The notes below the pieces were generated by a model that saw only the letters and a list, made by a program, of their open reading frames with translations, ran no database searches and had not been told where the DNA came from. The translations under genes and the position numbers were made by a program. Below, one piece after another: positions 1-6,072 of a DNA stretch of 10,000 bases; position 1 is the first letter of the stretch; each line of letters begins with the position of its first letter. Source of the stretch: Kiritimatiellota bacterium (lineage in GTDB: Bacteria > Verrucomicrobiota > Kiritimatiellia > JAAZAB01); contig VSJD01000170.1 in NCBI GenBank assembly GCA_008636095.1, positions 1 to 10,000 on the forward strand, given 5' to 3'.

Positions 1-38
1 GCGCCACCCGTAACTACCGCAATATTGTCAGGGCTCAC
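1..38 (-). CDS. Start of a nucleotide-binding protein, probably short-chain dehydrogenase/reductase (partial, cut by window edge)
   Basis: Only the first 12 codons and two further bases are in the window. The frame opens with GTG at 38-36 and reads MSPDNIAVVTGG, the next codon being GC-something (Ala). A hydrophobic beta strand followed by TGGA is the usual beginning of an SDR Rossmann fold, where it binds the NAD(P) pyrophosphate. The GTG overlaps the TGA stop of the upstream epimerase gene as GTGA. An AGAGGT Shine-Dalgarno sequence at 49-44 lies 5 bases before it, which supports a real, translationally coupled start. It would be the next step of the same operon, probably another sugar-nucleotide dehydrogenase, epimerase or ketoreductase. 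Too little is visible to say more, and another Rossmann enzyme remains possible. Confidence 0.6.
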   Translation of the reverse strand, partial: MSPDNIAVVTGG

Positions 39-1033
39 TTTATACCTCTTTTTTTAACAACCTTGACATTGATATAATTATCGTCCGTCAGGCTCTTCGG
101 CAATTTTCCTGATTTGAATGCCTTGCACAAACCCCTGATCGCATCTTCAACCGACCTTTTGGGCACATAGCCGAGTTTTTCTTTAATTTTACGGGATGAG
201 ACGTGATATGAGCGGAGGTCATTGCTGGTTGTAGTTGTGATTGTGATCGGCGCTTTTTCGGGCATTTCCTGTTCCACTATTTTTTTTACCATTGCGGCAA
301 GTTCCGAGACGGTGTGGTTTTGGTAGGCAGCGTTGAATATTTCACCGGCAATCAATTCTTTCGGAGTTTCCAGTAATTGAATATATAGCTCAGCAATATC
401 TTCAACATGAATGTTCGGTCGCTGTTGCGATCCGCCAAAGACCGTTATCTGTCCCTTGTTGACAGCCAAATTTGTAAGGATGTTCACCGTCAGATCCAGC
501 CGCATACGTGGCGAATAGCCGCAAATAGTGGCCGGACGGATTATCACCGTGGTAAATTCAGGCGACTGATGGCGCAAGAGCAATGGCTCCGTCATGCCCT
601 TATATTTGTTATAGTCAGTAAGCGGCACGAGCGGATGTGTTTCGGTAACCTCCGGGGCATCACTCACGCCATAAACCGAACTGGTTGAGGCATAAATGAA
701 TCTTTTGACACCATTCTTTTTGCACGCTACCACGAGGGGTTCAAAACAATCATAGTTAATTGACTTGCTGATCCCTGGATCCAGCTCAAAACTCGGGTCG
801 TTGGAGATACATGCCAGGTGAATAACGCTATCCGCGATTTTCAAAGCTGCCGTAAAAGATGGTATGTCACGGATATCCCCCTCTATCACCTGCAACTGCG
901 GATGATGGGGTAATCCATCGGCGCCAAACAACAAAAGATCATAGACGACCACAGCATAACCGGCTTCCAGTAATTTCGGTACCAATACACAACCAACATA
1001 ACCAGCCCCACCGGTGACCAGAACTTTTTTCAT
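35..1033 (-). CDS. NAD-dependent sugar epimerase/dehydratase (extended SDR)
   Basis: A 332-residue extended short-chain dehydrogenase/reductase, the size usual for NAD-dependent nucleotide-sugar epimerases and dehydratases. The N-terminus has the NAD-binding motif TGGAGYVG (residues 7-14). The GDIRD segment near 52-56 would follow the beta strand contacting adenine. The catalytic set is the Ser/Thr cluster STSSVYG (116-122) and YxxxK as YNKYK (Tyr141, Lys145). The segment SNDPSFELDP (77-86) recurs, from memory, in a subgroup found in polysaccharide loci. It starts at ATG 1033 with a strong GGGAGGT Shine-Dalgarno 5 bases upstream, 19 bases after the transaldolase stop. Its stop overlaps the next start as GTGA. 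It probably epimerises, dehydrates or reduces a nucleotide-bound sugar, perhaps the product of the preceding SIS/HAD/transaldolase genes. The substrate cannot be told from sequence; family assignment is secure. Confidence 0.88.
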   Translation of the reverse strand: MKKVLVTGGAGYVGCVLVPKLLEAGYAVVVYDLLLFGADGLPHHPQLQVIEGDIRDIPSFTAALKIADSVIHLACISNDPSFELDPGISKSINYDCFEPLVVACKKNGVKRFIYASTSSVYGVSDAPEVTETHPLVPLTDYNKYKGMTEPLLLRHQSPEFTTVIIRPATICGYSPRMRLDLTVNILTNLAVNKGQITVFGGSQQRPNIHVEDIAELYIQLLETPKELIAGEIFNAAYQNHTVSELAAMVKKIVEQEMPEKAPITITTTTSNDLRSYHVSSRKIKEKLGYVPKRSVEDAIRGLCKAFKSGKLPKSLTDDNYINVKVVKKRGIK

Positions 1034-1052
1034 CCAAACCTCCCATTCTCAT

Positions 1053-1775
1053 TCAGATTTTAATATTAAATCCTGCCTGAACGGCATCACGATAAAACAT
1101 TCGCACCGTTTCCATTGAATATTCCGTTAAGTCCTTGCCAATTACAGGAAGTTTCGCAAGCAGATCGTTGCTGACCGTGATAATATGACATCCAACAGAT
1201 TCCGCCTGAAATATATTCAGCAATTCTCTTGGACTGGCCCAGATAAGTTCCGCTGATGGCCTTTTACGCAGGAATTGCATGGATGCAGCCATTATAGGCA
1301 CGGGATCGCATCCGGTATCGGCGATCCTGCCGGCAAAGACTGATACGTAACTTGGCGTATCTTCCGCGAGATAATTGACAATATGTTCGACCTGCCCGGG
1401 CGTCGTCAAAGCGGTAACATTAACTTTTATCCCCGCCTTGGTTAACCGCCTTACAAGAGGGCCGGCATCTTCTCCCCGGGTATTCGTTATCGGAATTTTA
1501 ACATATACGCCTGCACCCCAGGAAGCGATTTGCAAGGCCTGCTTCTCCATTAGTTCAAATTCATCGGAAAACACTTCAAAAGAAACCGAACGTCCCTTGA
1601 CAATGTTTATTACCTCCAGGGCAAACCCCCGATAATCTTTAACATTTGATTTGCGCATAAGGGTTGGATTTGTAGTGAATCCCTTGATATATGGATTTTC
1701 ACATAGCTTCAATATCCCCTTAATATCCGCGCCATCCGCAAATATTTTCACTTTTAATGCATCAATGGTCTTCAT
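1053..1775 (-). CDS. Small transaldolase / fructose-6-phosphate aldolase-like protein
   Basis: A 240-residue class I aldolase of the transaldolase family, close in size to the short bacterial FSA/TalC type rather than the longer TalB type. FADGAD (residues 12-17) holds the early conserved Asp, in a variant where housekeeping enzymes usually have FLDTA. GFTTNPTL (32-39) is the family signature. VKIPIT (92-97) carries the expected Schiff-base Lys93. The family cleaves or forms C-C bonds by moving dihydroxyacetone or related units between sugar phosphates. A copy coupled to SIS and HAD genes suggests it builds a ketose-phosphate precursor for the glycan rather than serving the pentose phosphate pathway; that is inference. 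The longest frame begins at 1790, but ATG 1775 is preferred: it has AAGGGGG at 1785-1779 just upstream and overlaps the HAD stop as ATGA. Confidence 0.87.
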   Translation of the reverse strand: MKTIDALKVKIFADGADIKGILKLCENPYIKGFTTNPTLMRKSNVKDYRGFALEVINIVKGRSVSFEVFSDEFELMEKQALQIASWGAGVYVKIPITNTRGEDAGPLVRRLTKAGIKVNVTALTTPGQVEHIVNYLAEDTPSYVSVFAGRIADTGCDPVPIMAASMQFLRKRPSAELIWASPRELLNIFQAESVGCHIITVSNDLLAKLPVIGKDLTEYSMETVRMFYRDAVQAGFNIKI

Positions 1776-2350
1776 ATGCCCCCTTGACATTCATGATTTT
1801 GGATGCGCATTAATATAAATCTTGCTGCTTCAGCAAGAGAAGCGACGGTCATATCCGGCTCTTCCTTCAATGATTCGGAATAGCCTCTATCTATAAAAAT
1901 CGTAAAGCACCCCTGACTCCTTCCCGTCACCACGTCATTCCATCTATCTCCTACCATAAAACTTTTTGTTAAATCAATATTCCAGTCTTTGCTTGCATCA
2001 AGCAACATGCCGGGCTGTGGTTTTCGGCACAGACAATTATCCTTCTGACTATGGAAACAAACCTTAATGTCGTCAATCGGAAGTAATTTGCGTAATCGTT
2101 CATGCATTTCTTCGATGACATATTGAGAAACTATGCCATTACCCACATCCGGCTGATTTGTTACCACAATCAACAATAACCCCGCCTTGTGTAACGCTTC
2201 AGTTGCCGGCAGGGCTTCGGGTAATATTTCAAAAGACTCCATTGATCTTGGAGCATATGGTTTGCCTTTTTGTACTTCGGCCCGATTTAATACACCATCA
2301 CGATCAAGAAAGACCGCCTTTCTTTTTGATTTGTTTATACTTATTACCAT
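1772..2350 (-). CDS. gmhB: HAD-superfamily phosphatase, D-glycero-D-manno-heptose-1,7-bisphosphate 7-phosphatase (GmhB)-like
   Basis: A 192-residue HAD phosphohydrolase of the histidinol-phosphatase/GmhB branch. Motif I is FLDRDGVLN (14-22), with nucleophile Asp16 and acid/base Asp18. Motif II is VTNQP (63-67), motif III Lys110 in CRKPQPGM, and motif IV GDRWNDV (134-140). The structural zinc site of GmhB is present as C98-x-H100 with C106-x-C108. GmhB removes the 7-phosphate (or, in some enzymes, preferentially handles the alpha anomer) of heptose bisphosphate on the way to ADP- or GDP-heptose. The gene overlaps the SIS isomerase by 7 bases and the transaldolase by 4. No good Shine-Dalgarno precedes ATG 2350, so translation probably depends on coupling. 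Because the neighbouring set is not a standard heptose operon, the true substrate may be another sugar phosphate or bisphosphate. The symbol names the closest family only. Confidence 0.82.
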   Translation of the reverse strand: MVISINKSKRKAVFLDRDGVLNRAEVQKGKPYAPRSMESFEILPEALPATEALHKAGLLLIVVTNQPDVGNGIVSQYVIEEMHERLRKLLPIDDIKVCFHSQKDNCLCRKPQPGMLLDASKDWNIDLTKSFMVGDRWNDVVTGRSQGCFTIFIDRGYSESLKEEPDMTVASLAEAARFILMRIQNHECQGGI

Positions 2351-2931
2351 TTAGTAGCTCGAGTTTGAAGCTTGGGATGAGATACAAGACAGTGCCAGAC
2401 AACGGCCTGAAATGCTTCGGTGTGAGGCGTAACATGCTGGGAATCAATAGTTGGAATCACAAGGACATAATCACCCATCTTTTTTGTATAACCGCCATCG
2501 CGTCCGACGATGCCCAAAACCATCAATCCCCGGCGTTTCGCTTCGTCAAGAGCGTGAGCAATGTTAGCACTAACATTTCTTTTGATATCACCACCACCCA
2601 CGGAAAAGACCATTAATGCATCTTTTTTATTCGCATTGCTGGTAATAAGCCAGGCCTTGAATACGGTTGCCCATCCTTCGTCATTGGTGCGTGCAGTCAG
2701 TTCAGAGATATTATCAACCGGCGTATAAGCTTCAATTCCTGCTAATTTCCTGAAGTCATTAACCGCGTGACTGCAATTAGCCGCACTGCCGCCCACGCCA
2801 ATTAAAAAAAGCCTTCCACCCCGATCTCTTAATTCAGCCAGGGCGGCTGCTATTTTTTCCACACAAGAATAATCTAAAATTTTCGCAATTTGGGCGGTCT
2901 GTTGGAAAAATGTTTGTGAATGAAACTTCAT
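2344..2931 (-). CDS. SIS-domain sugar-phosphate isomerase, divergent GmhA-like
   Basis: A 195-residue single-SIS-domain protein, the length of phosphoheptose isomerase GmhA, which converts sedoheptulose 7-phosphate to D-glycero-D-manno-heptose 7-phosphate. The phosphate-binding loop GVGGSAANCSH (45-55) and second loop SVGGGD (110-115) fit SIS sugar-phosphate binding. Aligned by eye with E. coli GmhA, the zinc/catalytic His61 corresponds to His55 and His180 to His180. However, Glu65 is replaced by Asp59 and Gln172 by Glu172 (in HTEAFQAVVWH). That suggests a related isomerase subfamily, possibly with altered metal use or substrate. It starts at ATG 2931 after GGATAGGAG. It follows the GT2 by 55 bases, a gap containing a hairpin, and overlaps the HAD gene by 7 bases. 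Family is secure; the reaction is inferred. Confidence 0.84.
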   Translation of the reverse strand: MKFHSQTFFQQTAQIAKILDYSCVEKIAAALAELRDRGGRLFLIGVGGSAANCSHAVNDFRKLAGIEAYTPVDNISELTARTNDEGWATVFKAWLITSNANKKDALMVFSVGGGDIKRNVSANIAHALDEAKRRGLMVLGIVGRDGGYTKKMGDYVLVIPTIDSQHVTPHTEAFQAVVWHCLVSHPKLQTRATKW

Positions 2932-2948
2932 ATCTCCTATCCTTTTCA

Positions 2949-2981
2949 GGACTGTCGTAAATTCAAATAGATTTACAGTCC
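2949..2981. other. Intergenic hairpin between the glycosyltransferase and isomerase genes
   Basis: GGACTG (2949-2954) pairs with CAGTCC (2976-2981), and TAAAT (2958-2962) pairs with ATTTA (2971-2975). A 3-base bulge (TCG) and an 8-base loop remain. It fills most of the 55-base gap between the GT2 stop and the SIS start. On the minus strand it is followed by TGAAAAGGATAGGAG rather than a T run, so it is not a clear intrinsic terminator. An mRNA stability, processing or partial attenuation role is possible. Confidence 0.5.
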
Positions 2982-2986
2982 ATAAA

Positions 2987-3880
2987 TTAAAAGTCAGTTG
3001 ATGTTTTTCTTTCCTTTATCCTGCTGTCTGTATAATTTCCGCGAAGTCTCTTGAACAAAGCTTTATAAAAACCGAAATGTCTTACAAAACCTGTCAACAT
3101 AAAATATGGAGCATACCGGAAGTCACCATTAACAATTGCCTTAAATGTTTTTTTAAAAATATAATTGCGTATCGGGTGCGTAAAAATACTCCAGGCACGT
3201 TCAGGATGTTTATAGGCAAACTCACAATCCCCCTCGCCATACCAAACAAATTTCTTTAAAGTGCTCTTCAATGTGCTCCTATGTTTCTGAAAGCATATTG
3301 CAGTTGAAATTCCCAATCGATACCCCATCTTGGTCAGCCTGTAACAAAGATCCGTATCATCACAGGAACCATTTATTGCTTTATCAAAATTGTTCTTCTT
3401 TAGAATACTGGCGCGAAAAAGCCCGGGGGTACCGATAATGTTAGTTTGAAGCACTTTATCTTGAGATATGTTCATATTATATCCCATAGCCCGCTCCCAG
3501 TATGTTGTGTTGACCATACTTTTCAGTGTCGGCTGCATCCCGGTAAAATCATGTTCTTCCAGCTCTTTGATAAGAACCTTAAGGGCATCATCCGCTAACA
3601 CCTGGTCGGCGTCCAAGGTCAATATATATTCTTGAGTTGCCTTTTCAACCCCATACGCTCTTTTATACCCAAGGCCGTAATGATCCACACTATATGCTTT
3701 ATCAGCATGTTTCATGGCTATTTCATATGTTTTATCCACCGATCCACCCTCTACTACCAAGATTTCCGCGGGGTTGTTTCGGCGTGCCGATTCAATGGCA
3801 TCTTGAATTCTATGCTCTTCGTTCAAAGCCGAAATGATAACAGATACAGGGAGAGCTCGTTCCTTATCCTGTTTAATCAC
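2987..3880 (-). CDS. Family 2 glycosyltransferase
   Basis: A 297-residue GT-A fold glycosyltransferase of family GT2. VSVIISALNEE (12-22) is the usual first strand and nucleotide-sugar-binding start. LVVEGGSVDKT (41-51) is the second conserved segment. LTLDADQVL (87-95) contains the DxD metal/diphosphate motif (Asp90, Asp92). CDDTDLCYRL (173-182) is the acidic ED-type motif expected to carry the catalytic base. The C-terminal 100 residues are basic and aromatic (FKKTFKAIV, FVRHFGFYKALFKRLR), which may attach it to the inner membrane; no clear transmembrane helix is seen. It would add one sugar to a lipid-linked glycan on the cytoplasmic face. The longest frame starts at TTG 3892, but GTG 3880 is preferred because GGAGGT precedes it; it then overlaps the rfbE stop by 8 bases. 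Donor sugar unknown. Confidence 0.88.
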   Translation of the reverse strand: MIKQDKERALPVSVIISALNEEHRIQDAIESARRNNPAEILVVEGGSVDKTYEIAMKHADKAYSVDHYGLGYKRAYGVEKATQEYILTLDADQVLADDALKVLIKELEEHDFTGMQPTLKSMVNTTYWERAMGYNMNISQDKVLQTNIIGTPGLFRASILKKNNFDKAINGSCDDTDLCYRLTKMGYRLGISTAICFQKHRSTLKSTLKKFVWYGEGDCEFAYKHPERAWSIFTHPIRNYIFKKTFKAIVNGDFRYAPYFMLTGFVRHFGFYKALFKRLRGNYTDSRIKERKTSTDF

Positions 3881-4913
3881 TTGAACCTCCAATGTGCGTG
3901 GACCCTACCCATTGAAGCATTTTTTTCAAGCCCTTTATTTTGCCGACCTTGGGAGTCCATCCAGTGAGCTTGTTAATCTTGCTTATATCCGCCACAAATA
4001 CTTTCTGGTCACTTATTCTGACAGTATTTTTTTGTATTTTCAGGTGTAAACCAAGTTCTTTTTCTAATAAATCAAACAACTCAATTAATGATAGGCTGTT
4101 CTCTATCCCGCCACCTATATTAAAGGCCTGTCCTTTCGTTTTATCCATGAATTTAATCACTTGAAAATACAGGGAAATCATATCATCCATATACAGCAAA
4201 TCTCTGACTTGTTTGCCATTACCGGAAATAGTTATTACCATATTGTTCTTTTGCTGTTTCCTTGACAGCGCCTGGCTGCAAAACCAGCCAATCCATCCTT
4301 GATCGAAAGTAGCAAACTGACGCGAGCCATACATCGATGAATGCCGAAATACAACAGTTTTAAGACCATAAATCCGATGATAGTCCAGCATGTATTGATC
4401 GGCACAACCTTTTGAACAACCATAAGGTGAATGAAAATCCAAAGAAATATTCTCCGAAAATCCATCGGGATATGCCGGAGCAATATAGCGAGTGTCTGTT
4501 TCCGTGTATTGAACCCATTCCAGGTCCCCATAGACTTTGTTTGTTGAAGAATAAACAACACTACACTCCGGCACATGCCGTCTGACTGCTTCAAGAACAT
4601 TCAGCGATCCAAGAGCATTGATTTCAAAATCTATCCGCGGCGAACTGATGCTCGTTGTCATGGCTACCTGCCCTGCCAGATGAAATATCGCTTTTGGTCT
4701 GTATTGCATAACAACACGGTCTAATTCTTCGGCATTGCGCACATCCCCGTGGATAAAGGTAACTTTCCCGTTTTTGTTCAACCAAGCCAGATTCTCACTC
4801 GAACCAAGTCGGGATAAATTATCAAATACAACGCAAGCTATATTCTTCTTTATACAAGAATAAGCAAGATTTGATCCAAGAAAACCACAACCACCTGTTA
4901 TCAGTATTGTCAT
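3873..4913 (-). CDS. rfbE: CDP-paratose 2-epimerase (CDP-tyvelose epimerase) homologue
   Basis: A 346-residue extended SDR that resembles, from memory, the Yersinia and Salmonella RfbE/Tyv proteins over nearly its whole length. RfbE turns CDP-paratose into CDP-tyvelose by epimerisation at C2 with bound NAD. Visible signatures are TGGCGFLGSNLA (6-17), DNLSR (31-35), FHLAGQVAMTTSI (77-89), YSSTNKVYGDLE (121-132), HSPYGCSKG (161-169; catalytic Tyr164 and Lys168) and FRHSSMYGSRQFATFDQGW. Near the C-terminus are ISGNGKQVRD and VFVADI. The length matches the family (about 340). ATG 4913 has AAGGA 6 bases upstream and follows the preceding reductase stop by 18 bases. The neighbour upstream could supply CDP-paratose. 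Distant RfbE-like enzymes may use other CDP sugars, so the exact product is inferred. Confidence 0.88.
   Translation of the reverse strand: MTILITGGCGFLGSNLAYSCIKKNIACVVFDNLSRLGSSENLAWLNKNGKVTFIHGDVRNAEELDRVVMQYRPKAIFHLAGQVAMTTSISSPRIDFEINALGSLNVLEAVRRHVPECSVVYSSTNKVYGDLEWVQYTETDTRYIAPAYPDGFSENISLDFHSPYGCSKGCADQYMLDYHRIYGLKTVVFRHSSMYGSRQFATFDQGWIGWFCSQALSRKQQKNNMVITISGNGKQVRDLLYMDDMISLYFQVIKFMDKTKGQAFNIGGGIENSLSLIELFDLLEKELGLHLKIQKNTVRISDQKVFVADISKINKLTGWTPKVGKIKGLKKMLQWVGSTHIGGSSD
3885..3890 (-). promoter_or_regulatory. Ribosome binding site deciding the GT2 start
   Basis: GGAGGT sits 4 bases before GTG 3880, inside the last codons of the rfbE-like gene. It lies immediately after the alternative TTG at 3892, too late to serve it, so it selects the GTG. 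Confidence 0.65.
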
Positions 4914-4931
4914 GGATTGTCCTTTGTTGGT

Positions 4932-5825
4932 TCAGACTTTATTTGCTGAGGCAATGCGCTCGGCTTCAACGGTTAGTCGAATGCCATCCGCCAAATCAAT
5001 CCGTGGAGCCCAACCTAACGCCGTTAAAGCTGTTAGGTCCACATGGGATTCCATCAGTTCATGTTCACGATAAGGAATTGCGCCAAACCGCATTTTTGTT
5101 GAAATATTCCCGGTAATTGACCTTGTTAATTCACAAAATTCACGAATAGAAATATTTTGTCCGCTTCCGACCTCATATTCGTTGATGTTTCCTTGAATAT
5201 TGTTCCGGTTTTCAATAATGGCATAAAGGGCATCAACAACATCACTTATATAAATAAAATCTCTTTTTTGCTTCCCTTCTGTAAGCTTAATATCATCCAC
5301 TTCATTAAGAAGTTGCTGTATAAAGTATGTGACAAATTTTGATGTATCGTCCCGCGGGCCATAAAAATGCTCTAACTTGATATTTATTGCGATAATTTTA
5401 CGTGAATACATCTTCAGCCACTCATAAAACTGTTGCTTTGACAGAGAGTAATTACTGGTCCGTTTATCAAGTAATGTATCGGTATTAAAAAAATACCTGG
5501 TTTTATATTCAAGTGCCAACATAAGTAATTTTAAGGGTAACATCAGATTAGCGTCCAGAATCTTCATCGGCGTTTCATCTTTACGGCCATAATTCGTAGC
5601 GCAATGGAGTACCGCCTCAATAGAATGCTTCTGAAATATATCTATTAAGCTTGTCTCATCTATGTTATAGAGTATTGCTTTCTGCAATATATCCGCTATC
5701 CGACTATTGCTTGAGAAGGATCTTTTTAGTCCGATGACAGAATAGCCTTCCTTAAGAAGCCTGCGTAATAAATGGCTCCCCAAAAAACCAGTAATCCCTG
5801 TCATTAAAAAATATTGATTTTTCAT
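4932..5825 (-). CDS. NAD(P)-dependent sugar reductase/epimerase, CDP-abequose/CDP-paratose synthase (RfbJ/RfbS)-like
   Basis: A 297-residue extended SDR, short like CDP-abequose and CDP-paratose synthases. GITGFLGSHLL (10-20) is the dinucleotide-binding loop. VIGLKRSFSSNSRI (30-43) follows the second strand; its Lys/Arg residues would suit NADPH. LHCATNYGR (73-81) is typical of this group. The catalytic segment is NTDTLL (114-119), with Thr in place of Ser, and YSLSK (Tyr126, Lys130). LEHFYGPRDD (151-160) and KRDFIYISDVV (187-197) complete the substrate region. RfbS/RfbJ reduce CDP-4-keto-3,6-dideoxyglucose at C4. Paratose is the substrate of the RfbE homologue directly downstream, so a paratose-synthase role is the simplest reading. 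Specificity for abequose or an unrelated deoxy sugar cannot be excluded. Only a weak GAAG-type ribosome site precedes ATG 5825. The start follows a gap with a palindrome, so it may open its own transcript. Confidence 0.8.
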   Translation of the reverse strand: MKNQYFLMTGITGFLGSHLLRRLLKEGYSVIGLKRSFSSNSRIADILQKAILYNIDETSLIDIFQKHSIEAVLHCATNYGRKDETPMKILDANLMLPLKLLMLALEYKTRYFFNTDTLLDKRTSNYSLSKQQFYEWLKMYSRKIIAINIKLEHFYGPRDDTSKFVTYFIQQLLNEVDDIKLTEGKQKRDFIYISDVVDALYAIIENRNNIQGNINEYEVGSGQNISIREFCELTRSITGNISTKMRFGAIPYREHELMESHVDLTALTALGWAPRIDLADGIRLTVEAERIASANKV

Positions 5826-6072
5826 TCTTCAACCAAGTATTTTAGTTTATCATATATGCCCATTACCTTCGCATATGCTTGCTGAGGCAGGACATGCTAC
5901 AACTCCGTTATCATGGGCAAGTTTGCTGTTCTTTTATTTGAGGTAATTTAAAAACTCCCCAAAAAGGTGGCTGCGACAAAAGCGTGGCCCTCCAATATAC
6001 GCGAAAAACGGCCTGTTTTGCCGTGGAGGAACGCGCTTCGTCATGTCCGTGAGGAGTTTTAAACTAGCTCAT
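5826..6072. other. 247-bp non-coding gap upstream of the CDP-sugar reductase gene
   Basis: Positions 5947-6063 are the palindromic element. The rest (5826-5946) is AT-rich and has no credible reading frame. It holds an 8-base palindrome GCATATGC (5871-5878) and an inverted pair TGCCCAT (5857-5863) / ATGGGCA (5913-5919). On the minus strand, TATGAT about 25 bases before ATG 5825 could be a -10 box, but no good -35 sequence stands at the right distance. A promoter here is plausible, not shown. No JUMPstart/ops (GGCGGTAG) element was found. Confidence 0.45.
5947..6063. repeat. 117-bp imperfect palindromic element (MITE-like or bidirectional terminator-like)
   Basis: The outer arms TTTAAAAACTCC (5947-5958) and GGAGTTTTAAA (6053-6063) are inverted copies with one extra A. 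Further in, an AAGCG...CCTCCA segment (about 5980-5994) matches the reverse complement of the TGGAGG...CGCTT segment (6024-6038) at 12 of 15 positions. In the centre ACGGC (6008-6012) and GCCGT (6020-6024) form a small hairpin. The element starts about 10 bases after the methyltransferase stop. Its GC-rich core stands out from AT-rich surroundings. On the minus strand the left arm ends GGGGAG followed by five T, so it could also end transcription. No target-site duplication is evident, and other copies cannot be sought here. Confidence 0.6.

Noticed and set aside
407..688. 93-codon plus-strand frame opposite the SDR epimerase gene
   Set aside because: It lies wholly within a minus-strand gene with intact SDR motifs, and its translation shows no recognisable domain.
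2158..2616. 152-codon plus-strand frame across the HAD and SIS genes
   Set aside because: It runs antisense over two well-supported overlapping genes and has low-complexity, motif-free sequence.
3890..3892. TTG as start of the glycosyltransferase
   Set aside because: The GGAGGT ribosome site lies downstream of it and correctly spaced for GTG 3880.
5826..6072. JUMPstart/ops element or clear sigma-70 promoter upstream of the CDP-sugar genes
   Set aside because: No GGCGGTAG-type ops sequence and no well-spaced -35/-10 pair could be seen; only a lone TATGAT.
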